Positions 22,858 to 35,240 are shown, counted from the stretch's first letter. The stretch is 64,000 nt of DNA from Diabrotica undecimpunctata (GCF_040954645.1 NC_092809.1:63984141-64048140); one strand, 5' to 3'. Notes: generated from the letters alone by a model not told the origin. Translations and numbers: made by a program.

Positions 22858-25144
22858 CTCTTTACCGCATTATGTGAGATAGGCAGCCGTGCGCAGTTTC
22901 AAGTTCATTCTTGTTGAAATTCTGAACCACGTGAAACAGTGCTCGAAGTTAGATGTTATTTTTCATAGTAAAAACGTTATTTACGCCGAAATAATTGAAA
23001 TTTATTGTATTGTGATATTAGATATCTGCTTAGGTGAGTACTAAAAATTAAGAATGTTGAAAGTCTCTCGAAAACCCCAAAAAGGGTTTGTGTTATATAT
23101 GGCACACAAGGAAACTTATGGCCTCATTGATTGCTGTTTTTGTAGATATGGATCCGAAACTTTTTATGGTATAACGAATGCAGTTAGAATCCCAATTAGT
23201 ACTAATAGTGAAGAATCCGATCTCTCCGATGAAGACGGCACAAATGAGATGATATTGTGTCAAGATGGTGACAACGAGGAGCGTTTAAATTTACCAAGCA
23301 ATGTCAAGGAAACTGTCATTTCTGCCACATCCTCAGAGTTCTCAGATGATGATACCCCTTTGTCTGAAAGACTACGATATAAAAGGAAGAAATCTCATAA
23401 TTGGGTGAAAGGAAATCTGAGATCAGAAAATGATACAAAATTTACTGGTTCTGAATATTTACCTTCTTCGATTTTACAATTAGAAACCCCGGTCCAATTT
23501 TTTAAGTTTCTCTTTCCTGATAGTCTTATAGAGCATATCACAGACCAATCAAATTTATACTCAGTGCAACAACGTCCAGATAAACCAGCTAATATAAAAA
23601 AATATGAAATTGAACAACTTATAGGAATTACTATTTACATGTCGATAATTCAACTTTAATCAACAATACACTATTGGAATGCCAATATTGGCCACCAAGC
23701 AGTTAGCGATGTGATGAGCCGTAACAGATTTGAAGAAATAAAACGTTTTTTGAATTTCAATAACAATGATGACATGATTGAAAATGATTAGCCTGGACAT
23801 GACAGATTATTCAAAATTAGACCTGTTCTGAGCCAAATCAAAGAACTACTAGTTACGGTTCCGAAAGAAGAATTTCTAGTTGTAGACGAACAGATTATAC
23901 CAACAAAAGCGCGAAGCCAGCTAAAGCAGAATATACCAAAGAACACATAAATGGCGCTTCAAAAACTTTGTGCTGAGTGATATTTGGGTATTCAGCTATG
24001 ACTTTAATTTGTTTGCTGGTTCGCAGGGTAATATTGTACCTCTAGGAGCACCAAATATTAGTATGAGCAGCAACGTGGTTGTCAAATTAGCAGATTCGAT
24101 ACCAAAACATCAACATTACAAGTGTTTTTTGACAATTGATTCATAAGCATACCTCTTACGATATATCTGACCAAAGAGGGCATTTTACCTTTGGGAACAG
24201 TAAGACTTAATCGTGTTCCTGGAGTTGTGATGCCAGCTGAGAAAGAAATGGAGAAGCGCGGTAGAGGTCATATGGTAGAAAAAATAGCCAATATAGACAA
24301 TGTGGATGTCAGTGTATTGTCCTGGTTTGATAATAAAATCGCTACTATAATGTCAACATATGCTGGAAGTAAACCAAAGCGAGAAAAAAGAAGATTTTTC
24401 AAACAAGAAAGTATACGTAAAATGATACCTTGTCATAACAGTGTCATAGTCTACAACAACTACATGGGAGGTGTAGATCTCCTTGATTCCATGTTAGGAT
24501 TTTATCGTATAAAAATCAGGTCCAAGAAATATTATTTAAGAATATTTTTTCATTTCATTGACATGACAGCCGTAAACTGTTGGTTATTAGCCAAAAAAGA
24601 GAAGAAATTTTATTTACCCCTATTGGATACCAAACTAGCAATAGCCGATGCTCTAAGCAAAGCCGGAAAACCAATTACACAGAAAAGATTAGGAAGACCG
24701 TCAAGTAGTTGCATTCAGCAGATGTACGAAAACTAACGAAAAAAGGAACCAACTAAAGAAATAACCCAAGAAGACATCCGTAAAGATCGGCTTGGTAATT
24801 TTCCCTATTGGAATGAGAGAACTAGGTCAAGATGCAAATTTCCAGGCTGTACAGGTTAAACATATATAGTGTGGACAAAATACACAATATCGTTGTTTAT
24901 TAATAAAGAAAGAAACTGTTACTTGCAGTTTCATACTTTATAGTGTATATTGTAGCTTCAAAATAGTTTGACAAAATATTACATTGTTGCGTAATGTTCC
25001 CTATTTGGTACAAAAAAATTTTTTTTGTCAATAAAGTTTTCCACTTAGCTAGATTTTTTCCAATATTTTTACGTAAAAATAGAATTAAAATTCTTATCTG
25101 AGAATTTATTTTTGACAAAAAACAAAAATTTATGCGGTAAAGAG
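22858..25144 (+). mobile_element. piggyBac-family DNA transposon with TTAA flanks
   Basis: The 13-base terminal inverted repeats CTCTTTACCGCAT (22858-22870) and its complement (25132-25144) are each flanked by TTAA (22854-22857 and 25145-25148), the hallmark target of piggyBac elements. The length is 2287 bp, as expected for a full-size element. The transposase inside is broken by stops, so the copy can move only with enzyme supplied elsewhere. Confidence 0.93.
23054..24860 (+). pseudogene. piggyBac transposase, interrupted by stop codons
   Basis: The N-terminal part (23054-23659, open) has the usual acidic stretch 'ESDLSDEDGTNE'. After the TAA at 23657 the protein continues with 'VMSRNRFEEIKRFLNFNN' (23711-23764) and 'PVLSQIKELL'. 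Then comes the first catalytic block 'LVVDEQIIPTKARS' (about 23880). A frame-damaged stretch covers the second catalytic D ('VFFDN' near 24125). From 24191 a clean frame runs through 'YNNYMGGVDLLDSMLGFYRI' (24448-24507), which holds the third catalytic D. A cysteine-rich remnant 'RCKFPGCTG' lies near 24832. The domain order is that of DDE_Tnp_1_7 proteins. It diverges from the piggyBac at 17990-19450, so it is a different subfamily. Confidence 0.9.
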
Positions 25145-25592
25145 TTAAAAATCACAATCTAATTTGTTTATTTTGTAAAAATGAAGCCTATATTTCACAC
25201 TTATAATTTATATACTAATAGTTTAGAGCCTTTAAACCAGTAAATTAGAAACGTGTCGTGTACAATTCACAAAAGGAATTTATTTATAATAAAATACACA
25301 TCCACCTTATTTGAAATATCGGTAAAAAAAATTCAAGTATTTCCTCACGAGTTCACGAGAGTTAAAAATCGTCAAATCACGTTGAAGTAATAATTGTGCA
25401 AGTATGTTGGCTGAAGATAAATGAGCTAATAGACGGCTTTTAGTTTGTAGAGTCTGCTAAAGTCTTGTACTATCTCGACCTGGCCCAGGTGGTCAATCTT
25501 CTAAATGAACATTGATAAATTATCATCGTGAACAATATCTGAACATTAAGAACAGAAATAATAAAAATAAAAAATCTAAAAATAAATCACAC
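25145..25592. other. non-coding gap between piggyBac and the I-clade LINE
   Basis: AT-rich, with no recognised feature. Confidence 0.4.
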
Positions 25593-25662
25593 TTTTTTTT
25601 TTTATTTACAAAGAAAATAGTCGCTTCAACCACTTGGGTCATTAGCGACATTAGTTTTCACA

Positions 25663-28600
25663 TTAGATTAAATTATATAAAGATGTATCTTTAAGAAAAT
25701 TAATTAAGTCTTTGATGTTTAAATGTTCACCTAATACTGTTTTTAAATTGTTGGAAATATTGTTATTTTGTCTGTTGACTGTATATTTTCCACATTCTGT
25801 TGGGAGGTGTTTAACAGTAATGTTGATTTGACAGTATTCACACACTGGAATGTCTTCCTTATTCATTAGGTACTTATGTGTAATGTTGGTATGACCTAAT
25901 CGAAGTCGAGAGATTTTGACTTGATCAGCTCTTTTTAAGTTCACTAGGCGCCACGGACTCACTGTCGATTTAATTTCTTTTAGTTTAGATTCCGATAAAT
26001 TCCACTCATTTTGCCACGCACTGATCACTTTTTCTTTGACGAACTGTTTTATATCACTGGAAATAGTCTTTGACACTATTGTAGCATGATCGTTTTTGTA
26101 AGCTTCCCTTGCTTGGAGGTCTGCTTTTTCATTACCTTGTATTCCCATGTGAGATGGAACCCATATAAATTTGACTTCGGAACCAGTTTCTTGTAATGCT
26201 GCAAGTTCTTTCTTGATAAGTAAGGCTATAGGGTTCTTAGTGAATAGTTGATCAATTGTTGTTTACGAGTTTAGAGAATCTGAGATAATGACGGAGGAAG
26301 ACTGTTTTGTACTTTTGATATGAATGAGGGCTTGTAATATTGCATATAACTCTGCTGAGTATATAGAGGTGGCCGACCTTAATTTAAATTGGACGGATGC
26401 ATGTGGATTGACAAATGCTGCTCCTACGTCGTTTGCAGATTTGGAGGCATCTGTATAAATGCAAAAACTTTCCCCGCAAGTCTCGAGTTCTTTTAAAAAT
26501 GACTGTCTGATTACATTTGGTGATGTCTCTGATTTGTGATATTGGAGTAGTGTCGTATTGATCTCGAGAATCATGATTAACCAGGGAGGGGGAGTTTTTA
26601 GATTTGAAGGATAGAGGTCAGGAATTTGCAGTTGCAGATCTTTTAAATTTCTTCGGACTCTTTCATAGAAAGGTGGATCGAACTTACTTTTTTTATAAGC
26701 TTCTAGATACAGGTCCGTAAATGTATTTCGAAACACTGGGTGGAATTTGTTACTGGCAACTGAAGATGCATACGAAAGGCTTAGATACTTCCTTCGTAGG
26801 GTAAGAGGTGGTTCTCCTGTAAGACATTGGAGATTCTTAACGGGTGTGGTTCTAAATGCACCTGTGGCGATCCGAAGTGCTGTGTTTTGAATGATTTCAA
26901 GTTGATTGGTAACGTGTTTTTTAGCCAAGTCATATACAATAGCCCCATAATCTATTTTTGATCTAACAAGTGACTTATAAATATTTAATAATGTGGTTTC
27001 GTCGGTTCCCCATTTTTTATTTGATAATGTTTTCATTACGTTTAATCCACTTTGGCAAGACTTTTTTATTTCTGAAATATGATGTTTCCATGTTAGTTTT
27101 TGGTCGAATACCATTCCGAGAAAATTAATTTTGTCTGAGAATGCCAGCGGCTTGCCACACAGCTTTAGTGTAGTTCTTTGCATCCGGTGCCTTCTTGAGA
27201 AAATCATGCATCTTGTTTTTAGTGTGGAGAATTGTACACCTACTGATGTAGACCATATCTCTAGTTTGTAAATGGATTCTTGTAAGTGTTTTTGAAACAT
27301 TTTTATATTCTTGCCCTTTGCAAATAGAACCAGATCATCGGCATATAGTCTTCCCTTAACTAGCGGGGAGCAATGATCCAGTATATCGTTGATAGCGACA
27401 AGAAAGAGAGTTGGGCTCATAACTGATCCCTGAGGTGTTCCGTTTTCCTGAATTTTTTTTGTTGAAGTGGAATTATCGGCGCGCACAGAGAAAGCTCTTG
27501 ACTGAAGAAAGTTTTCTATGAATCTTAGCATATTACCCCTGATTCCCCATTTGTGTAATTTTAATATAATGTTAAACCTCCAAACTGTATCGTACGCCTT
27601 GGTAATATCGAAAAACACTGCGATGGTTTCTTGATTAGTTGCAAAACCCTCGTGTATCTCTGATTCTAAATCTAATAGATTATCTACGCATGATCTATTT
27701 TGACGGAAGCCACTTTGCTGTGGAATTAAATGTTTTTCTTGTTCTAAGTACCACAATAGTCTTTTGTTTATAATTTTTTCTAGAACTTTGCAGGATACAT
27801 TAGTGAGTGATATAGGACGGTACGAGTCTACCTTTGTTCTGTCTTTGTTGGGCTTGAGCAGAGGAATTATAATGCTGTCCGACCATACAGATGGAAAGAC
27901 CTGATTTGTCCATATAAAATTGTATAATTTTAGCAGCCAAGACATTCCACTTTCTGGTAGGTTTAACAAAAAAATTAATGGTATGCCGTCTGGACCTGGA
28001 GCGGAGTTTTTAGTTGACATTAGGGCATCCCTTAGTTCTTGCATTGTAATTGGCACATTTAGTATATTATCATCTTGAGAGTAGTATTCCAACTTCGTTT
28101 TTTCTATGCTCTGTTTCTTGAGCTTAAATTCCGGTGAATAGTTATCGTTACTTGAATTTGACTCAAATTCACCGGCGAATAGCTCTGCAATTTCTTTTCG
28201 GTCGCTTATAATTTTGTTATCTTTTGCCAGGAAAGGTATTTTATTTGAACATTTTTTTCCAGATATTTTCCTTATATTTTGCCACACTTTACTTGCTGGG
28301 GTAGAACTATTTATACTTGCAACGAATTTTTGCCATGATGTTTTCCTGCATTTTTTGAGAATATATCTAGCTTCTGCTCGACGTTTTTTGTATTCTACCA
28401 TATTTTCACTAGTTTTGTGATGATTATACCTATTGAAGACTCTTTTATACGTTTTTACGGCTTCTTTGCATTCTGTCGTCCACCATGGTAAAGGTTTATG
28501 ATATTTTAGTGTTTTTGTTTTTCCAATATGATTTTCTGCTGCTTTTTTAATTATTGATATGAAGGTATCTAGGTCTTTATCTATGTCATTAAGAGTAATA

Positions 28601-29364
28601 TCTTTTATGTTGTTTATTTCATTTTGTATGTATTTTGTAAAGTTCTCCCAGTCTGCATTTTTTGTATTCCATTTCGATGGGGTTGTGGTAATATTGTTAT
28701 TTTTTTGTTGTGGAAACGTAATTTTAATGGGATAGTGGTCACTTCCGTATAGGTACGGGATAACGTCCCATTCTAGTGTTGGGGATAACATTGGATCACA
28801 TAAAGATATGTCGATGGCCGACTGACTACCCGTTTGAATGCTAAATCTGGTGGGTCTACCATTGTTTAACAAATTAAGATTTTGTGAGGTCATACAAAAT
28901 TCCACAATCTTGCTTCTAGCGTTAGTTTTTGTTGAACCCCACATAGGATTGTGTGAATTAAAATCGCCTAAAATAATGCGGGGGCTGGGGATTTGTTGCA
29001 GTAGATTATCAAAATCTTCTTGGACTATAATTTGATCAGGAGGTAAATATATGTTGCAAATATTGATTGTTTGTTCCATGTTTACTGTAATCGCTACTGC
29101 TTCAAAGCTATGTGTGTTGATTTGTAATTGCTGGGCTTCATATTGTTTATCGACGTAAATAGCAACCCCTCCACTGGCTATATCAGCGTTTTGTCTGTGT
29201 TTGAAAAAGTTTGAGTATTTTTGAAACTTGAATGCATGGCTAGAATCCTTAAAGTTGGTTTCTTGTAAACAAAGTATCATTGGGTTGATTTCAGAGATAA
29301 TATGCTTTAGCATTTCGTAACGGCTGAAGAAACCGTTTACGTTCCATTGTATTATGGACGCCAT
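25663..29364 (-). pseudogene. I-clade LINE ORF2: endonuclease-RT-RNase H, one nonsense codon
   Basis: Starts MASIIQWNVNGF. The APE-type endonuclease has 'LCLQETNF' (about residue 32), 'ILGDFNSHNP' (about 130) and 'YGSDHYPIKI' (about 205). The RT has 'DSYRPISLTNVSCKVLEK', 'QQSGFRQNRSCVDNL', 'FFDITKAYDTVW', 'GTPQGSVMSPTLF' and the catalytic 'LYADDLVLF' near residue 672. RNase H has D in 'CIYTDASKSA', E in 'SAELYAIL' and D in 'IISDSLNS'. A TAA follows at 26263-26265 (codon 1034). The frame then continues without a shift through 'VKFIWVPSHMGIQGNEKADL', the last RNase H motif, and a C-terminal 'CEYCQ' cysteine block to 25663, 1233 codons in all. The element nicks target DNA and copies its RNA in place. 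The stop removes the RNase H end and tail. Confidence 0.92.
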
Positions 29365-29385
29365 TGCTTCTATTTACTATGTACT

Positions 29386-30738
29386 TTACGCTGAATCGAC
29401 AGAGGTGTCGGATTCTTCTTCTAGATATATCTTCATTGCTATCGGGTCCATTTTTAGTTGCTTCATAATCTTACGTCTTATTCTCGTGCTTCTGTTTTTC
29501 ATACTTCGGTCTTTGTAATAAGGATGAATTTTAGCTAATAGGTTCAAAAAATCATGAACATTCTCGGTATATGTTTTAACTAAGCTTAACGGATCTTTGT
29601 TTCCTTTCACATTTACAAAGAAATCGACGATTTCATCAAAACTGAGTTTAAGCGATTCTTCTTCGAATATTTTCCTAGTTGGTTCCAGTAACGGCAGTAT
29701 TTCATTAGATTTTGGTTCATGTGTTTTGGGCAAGCATGATTCTTCTTCAGTATCAGTTTTGGATTTCTTCTTTCTCTGCGTAGTTGGTACTAAAAATGTA
29801 ACTTCAGTTTGTGAGGACGGAGGAGGTGTTATTACGTCTGTAATACTGCGTTTGGAACCTGTTTGTTGTACATTTTCTGATTCCTTTATTTTTGGGGAAG
29901 GCGTAGATATGTCTGTGGTTGGTTGTTTATCTATATCGTTATTATTATTTTGTGTATTTGGTGCTATGTTATGGATTAGAGGTTGGGAAGGTGAAGATTT
30001 TTCATTTACTTGTACAGTTGTCATGATAGGGATTTCATTTGGTGAGGTAGGGATGTTGGTATTGTTTGTAGGCTCTTGACTTACTGCAGTTAAGCAATTG
30101 TTTGAGAAATGACCTGTTTGATTACACTTTGAACACAGCTGGCTTTCATGAGACAAAAAAATACGATATGATATGTTATCATGAGATAATAAAATCGAGT
30201 CTGGGACCGTATTGTTGGGAGGTGATATATAGATGTAACGACGAAAACTAAGAATGTGTTTATACTCAGGGTTGGTTGTCCCAATTCTGAGAAAATTTAA
30301 AGGAGATACTAAGTTATAGCCTTGTTCTCGGAGTTCTTGTTCTATACAATCATGTGGGATAGATGGACACACATTAGATAATAATAAGCGTTGACTTGGA
30401 GTAATGAATCTGCGAGTTTGAATTTGTTCTGAATTTACTGTAATTATTCCATTGTCAGTGTTCATGAATTCATCGACCTTTGCCACACTGGATAGATAAA
30501 CACATATTCTATTGTTAGATATCCTAGACGAGAAAAGTATATTTTTCGGACTAATTTTCGTTCCGATGGATATAAGATATTCTTCTAGTTTTATTCCATT
30601 AAGGGAGTTGAAAATTATAGCTTGATTTTTTAAAGGGAATTTCGGTTGGGTAAGAGCTCTTGAGTAACTTTGTTGTTGATTGTTAGTATTGTTGACAGTA
30701 ATAATTGCAGCATTATTTTGAAGTTCCATTATTTCCAA
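29386..30738 (-). CDS. I-clade LINE ORF1 nucleic-acid-binding protein
   Basis: 450 residues, intact. The first 100 residues hold an RRM-like fold candidate ('ISNNRICVYLSSVAKVDEF'). A single CCHC knuckle, 'CSKCNQTGHFSNNC', lies at about residue 197 and would bind element RNA. The middle (about 215-340) is a low-complexity S/T/P/N-rich linker with a basic patch 'TTQRKKKSKTD'. The C-terminal 100 residues are charged, with no recognised fold. It ends 21 bases before the ORF2 ATG, so ORF2 is probably reached by reinitiation. The ATG at 30738 lies just after a GC-richer patch that may be the 5' UTR. Confidence 0.85.
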   Translation of the reverse strand: MEIMELQNNAAIITVNNTNNQQQSYSRALTQPKFPLKNQAIIFNSLNGIKLEEYLISIGTKISPKNILFSSRISNNRICVYLSSVAKVDEFMNTDNGIITVNSEQIQTRRFITPSQRLLLSNVCPSIPHDCIEQELREQGYNLVSPLNFLRIGTTNPEYKHILSFRRYIYISPPNNTVPDSILLSHDNISYRIFLSHESQLCSKCNQTGHFSNNCLTAVSQEPTNNTNIPTSPNEIPIMTTVQVNEKSSPSQPLIHNIAPNTQNNNNDIDKQPTTDISTPSPKIKESENVQQTGSKRSITDVITPPPSSQTEVTFLVPTTQRKKKSKTDTEEESCLPKTHEPKSNEILPLLEPTRKIFEEESLKLSFDEIVDFFVNVKGNKDPLSLVKTYTENVHDFLNLLAKIHPYYKDRSMKNRSTRIRRKIMKQLKMDPIAMKIYLEEESDTSVDSA

Positions 30739-31239
30739 ATAACTATTTGTACCCCCTCAGGCCGGACCTCCCTTGAAGCAAATCAGACTGATAAGAGGCA
30801 CGAAAACTAATTAATAAGAAACCTGTCTTTGTTTTTATTTCTTACTTTAGTAGATTGTTTATTTACTTCAAAATAAAATAATAATTGTGCATCTTACTTT
30901 AGTTTTAAAGATGCAAAGAGACTGCACTCACTACTACTTATCACTACATACTTATTTGATTAGGAAAATTAAGTAGATAAAAATTATGAATAATTATTTT
31001 AAACTTGGTAAAATTAAAAATTCAATTATCACTAATTGCTATAACTGATAGCGTGTTTACACTTCGATTTCACTTTTGATTTAATTTTTAAAAAATTATT
31101 TATTTTCAAAATTTTACAAAGTTTTACTATTTAAAAAAATATAATACAATTTTATTTAAACTAATTACAAAATGAAACGAATATTAATCGAATATATGTA
31201 TATATAAATAAAGAACCACTTTTATCTCAATATGTCCGA

Positions 31240-31510
31240 CTACAGCGTCTTCAATGGGTATATTTTATAGGATAGAAGAAAACAAGCTTCCAAAAAAACT
31301 TTTAAAGGGTAGAATGCTGGGAAAGAGGCCAATTGCAAGAAAGAGAACAAAATGGGAGGATGATGTGGACGAGGACGCTAGAAATCTCTTTAACAGTCGT
31401 TCGTGGAGGGACATGACTGACTGCAACTGACTCTACTGACCGTAACGGATGGAGAGGTTTAATGAGGGAGGCCAGGGACCGAATTGGGCTGCAGCACATT
31501 ATGTTTCTAT
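31240..31510 (+). pseudogene. LINE C-terminal tail fragment
   Basis: The frame reads 'ENKLPKKLLKGRMLGKRP', 'RKRTKWEDDVDEDARNLF' and 'SRSWRDM', and then in a second frame 'GWRGLMREARDRIGLQHI'. This tail is shared by several insect LINE polyproteins. There is no RT domain. The end is cut by a short palindromic stretch near 31500-31540. Confidence 0.65.
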
Positions 31511-34500
31511 ATACAAATGTTTCTGAAACATTTTTGTAGATGTGTTCACATCCACTTCCATAATCGTGAACAGAAATGATATCAAATACCATATTTTCGG
31601 ATTATTTTTATTAGGTTAGACACTTAACACACCCATAATCGTTTTTGTTTTCGATAGCTATGTGTTACAAACCTGTAGTACTGCTTACAATCTATTCTAG
31701 AATTGTAATATATTGTTGTTAACAATGACGTAGAGACAAATTGTTGGATTTTGTTAAAGTTGCATATTGGTAAGGTAACTATATACTCACTAGTTGCCTT
31801 GACTTGTAAAAAACCACTTTTAAAATAACGTAGGGGTGGAGACCGCTACACCATAATCAATACTTTGTAGTTTCTGTTTGTAGAAGAAGACGGTGTTTTC
31901 GATAGCGGGTGGTGCTATCATTCCATTGGGGTAAGCTACAACTTACACAATTTGTTGCCAAAACTATTTGCTGCTAGATCGAGTACCGTTTACTGGTATA
32001 TGCATTTTGTTGCTGTTTTTCTTTGCTGAACTGTATTGAATCTTGTGCCGGAAATTAAGAGATTTTAACTTGTATTTAGAACATTAACCTTTAACTATTA
32101 ACATAACATTTTACGTTTATTTAAGCACGTATTTACGGTATTGTATAATAATAGAGGTTTTGTGTTAACTTGCTTTAAATGTAGTTTATTTATAGTCCTC
32201 TTGCTGCTAAAAGTAATGGTAATATACATACTTAAAGCGAAAGGGAGACACCAGAGACTTCTAGATTGATCATAGAAATTCTCTTTCTTTTCTAATTGCT
32301 TCAATTTTTATATAGAAGACATTGTATGTTCAGAAAGTAACATAATGGTCCTTCGAACCGAATTATATTTTAGATACTTCTGTTATGATTTTGTAGACGA
32401 GAGGTTTGTGTAAAATAAATATCCAAAGTTCGTCTTATACTATTTAGTTTTCGAAAACAGCTGTGTTTTTGCGCTACTTCGTTTACCCTTTGTAAAACAA
32501 TCAGGTTTATAAATAAGTACTAGTTTTTGTATCTTCATCTAATTGGTACTTATAATCTTCTATCTGTTTCTTAATTGTTTATTTTGTTTGTTTAAATATA
32601 GTAAATTTATAGTCCTTTTGCTTTTATTTCTTTATGTTAATATACATACCCAGAACGAAAGCTAGACATTGAACATAGATATTCTCCTCCTTTTATTATG
32701 GCTTTAATTGTTATATAGAGGTCATTGTATGTTCAGAAAGCAACAGTTTGCAAAAAGTGTTTCGTGTCTGAGATCGATTTTCTTGCAGTCACGAAAAATA
32801 TGTTTAGTTTCTCTATTACATAATATATGGCTGAACTCTTAATAAAACAGTCCTGTTGCACAAAAGTAAGTGGTGCATGTCTAGTAAGGATATCTGTTAT
32901 AATTATCAGCTTATTGATGTCTGTTTCCTCAGTACTTTAATAATTTTAGCAGATGATAGTCCATTGTATATTTTACCACGTGTGTGATCCGGTACAATTT
33001 CGCAGTGGTAGATATCTAACACAAATAATGATATTTTCACCAGTCTGCGCACTAGATGTAACGCTCCCGTCTGGTTTGTGCATTTCCTCGGTTTCACCGT
33101 TTCCCGTTCGTAGTCAGATGTTTATAATGTTACTGTTTACTAATAAATATTACGCTACCGAGGCCACTTCGCAGTTTATCCCACATTTGGCTTTCCCCGT
33201 GACGATCTAATCAGCAGTAATGTCCAGTACAGCCACCACAGCTACAGTTTGATCACCGTACTACTTAAGTATATGTTGTTGTTTGTTTTATTACAATGTA
33301 ATAAACTCAATATAAAATGTGTGGTTTTAAAATCCACATTTTTTCATGAGTGTGTCTGAATACCATTTACCTATCCAAACGTCTTATGTTATAATTCATG
33401 AGATCAAAAATATATACTGACAATTATACACTAGAACAAGTCATTTCAGTTAACTAGAGTGTTTCATTCAAGTCTCGAAAAAGATAATGAAAAAAATGTA
33501 CGGGTTTCTCCAGTCTTTATAAAAGACGAACAATGCTATTTAGATTTCTTCATAATTTTAATATAAAAGAACTAAAAATCCAGAAGATACAGTATAACAA
33601 GTAACTTATTTCAAAACCTTTTAAACTATTTTTTTGTCAACAACTGTAAATCTTTTGCTATTTTTGTTTATAATGTAGAAATTTTAGCACAAATGCTTAT
33701 TTAACAAATGTTGTGCTTGTGACCCTTGAACTAGTCAATACAGTATTGCTTTATTATATACGTATTATTTACATTAATATTCATTTTCGATTTGTGCGTC
33801 CTAATAATAGGAGAATTATCATTATCAATACATAATGTTATAAATAGTCCATTGTTTAGTTGTTTGCTACTGAATGACACTTTATTTATTTTAACCAAAT
33901 GTAGCTTAAAGTTATTGTGTCAATGGGCACAGAGTAACCGAGACATAGTCATTTAAAATACTTAAATAAATTAATATGAACAATCAGGAATCAGTTAAGC
34001 AATATTAGAAACACTGTCATTCTTATCAACTGAAAACAACGAATAATTTATAATTATCCAACTCTACACAATTGTCAGTGGCAAAGTCATGAGCCACTGC
34101 GACAATAAAACACACTTACATCGTAAAGTGTGGCAATCACGTTGAATCTGATTATAATCCTAACTCTTACATCACTATTAACAATCGGTAACTGAAGAAT
34201 GGAGAAAGTGTTTCCATATATCAGATGTAACAACAAGGTAATGATATGTGTATGTGTAAGAAGATGCAAAACCTCAAGAAGCAGTAATACAACTTTATGA
34301 TTTAAAAATGAGTTAAACATTTTATTTATAATTTTAAAATATTGAATACCGTGACCTTTACTTTTACTGATTCCTCAGTTAATCGTTGTAACTGAAAGAA
34401 TTTGTTGTTTAACTATTTTGATTGCTGATAGTTACATCATAAAATGCAAATGTATTATTTTTTTTTTATTGGAATTTACTTGTCTCGACAGCGTAGGTCA

Positions 34501-34794
34501 CTTACACAGGTATTATTTTATTATATTTGCTTTACTATTTTATTATCTTTATTTTACAATTACTAGAATACACAATTTGTTTGGCTTGGACACTTGGTCG
34601 TTTTGTCAGTAGTTACATAAATTTTTAAACACAAAATTTACAGGAGAAAGGGAAAAAACTGGGTCACTCGCTTCTCGTGTAAGTGTCCGTCAAGACATTT
34701 TTTATAATAGACAAACTACAATCAGGCCAGTAAAAACGGATATTAAGCAATAAGTTAAAATAGAAGTGACGGATTCGACCGTGACTTGATGGAA
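31511..34794. other. long non-coding stretch
   Basis: No domain was recognised on either strand. The only structure noted is a diverged direct repeat (32178-32345 and 32595-32755). A slightly GC-richer patch at 32980-33240 was inspected and not identified. Confidence 0.4.
32178..32345. repeat. diverged direct repeat, copy 1 (copy 2 at 32595-32755)
   Basis: Shared blocks in order are TTTATAGTCC, TAATATACATAC, ATTCTC, and CATTGTATGTTCAGAAAG before 32345 and 32755. Spacing between copies is about 410 bases. Function unknown. Confidence 0.55.
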
Positions 34795-34989
34795 ATTCAT
34801 TTTATCTAACATAAAGACAAATAAAACACAGAAAACTTTTGTCTTCAAAACTTCCACAAAATTTATTATAATTTATTATCACTACAGCTGTTTCGGTAGA
34901 GTGCCTTTCTCAAGTGATCTATTATTGGTATGTGTTTACACGCTAGATTTTTTAACTGAATAAGTTGAGGAGGGGAGAACCGCTTGTCT

Positions 34990-35240
34990 CAAGTTTGTCA
35001 TTAGAATTTTGTCTATTTTTTCTTATTTGTTGATTTCCATAGATTCGAATAAAGATAGCTTAAGGCCTTTGCTTAGAATGTAAAGAATTTAAAATTCGTC
35101 ATAAAAGAATGGCTATGGTCTAGAAGGTGAAATGCGTACGTAGAGTCTGTTTTTCTATTATTTAAAGCCCTTTTATGTTCTGCTATACGTTTGATAAAAG
35201 TTCTACCAGTTTGAGCGATGTAAGATTTTGGCAGTCGCCA
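34990..35240 (-). pseudogene. Penelope-like GIY-YIG endonuclease fragment
   Basis: The minus strand from about 35240 reads 'LKCGDCQN', then in shifted frames 'QNIKGL' and 'NRKTDSTYAFHLLDHSHSF', close to the end of Penelope-type endonucleases ('CGDC', 'R..EH...', 'ST.A.HL...H'). The catalytic GIY-YIG start itself is not visible. The frame then runs into the left inverted arm. Confidence 0.55.

Larger units (their letters stand above)
25593..30800 (-). mobile_element. two-ORF non-LTR retrotransposon, I-clade type
   Basis: On the minus strand ORF1 (30738-29386), a 21-base gap and ORF2 (29364-25663) are followed by a short 3' UTR with AATAAA and an A-run ending near 25593. ORF2 has endonuclease, RT and RNase H domains and ORF1 has a CCHC knuckle, which is the I-superfamily layout. 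The 5' end was not located; about 60 bases upstream of ORF1 look like element 5' UTR and it may extend further. A target duplication was searched for by eye and not found. Only one inactivating change was seen, the stop at 26263-26265. Confidence 0.85.

Noticed and set aside
29597..30079. 160-residue plus-strand frame
   Set aside because: Shadow of the intact minus-strand LINE ORF1, low in complexity, with no domain.
32906..33210. Overlapping small frames on both strands in a slightly GC-richer patch
   Set aside because: No recognisable domain, splice pattern or repeat boundary.
34860..34930. Active hammerhead ribozyme in the Penelope-like arm
   Set aside because: The GAAAC side is there (CCGAAACAG), but the other core strand reads TTGAGAA and not CUGANGA, so a functional core cannot be claimed by eye.
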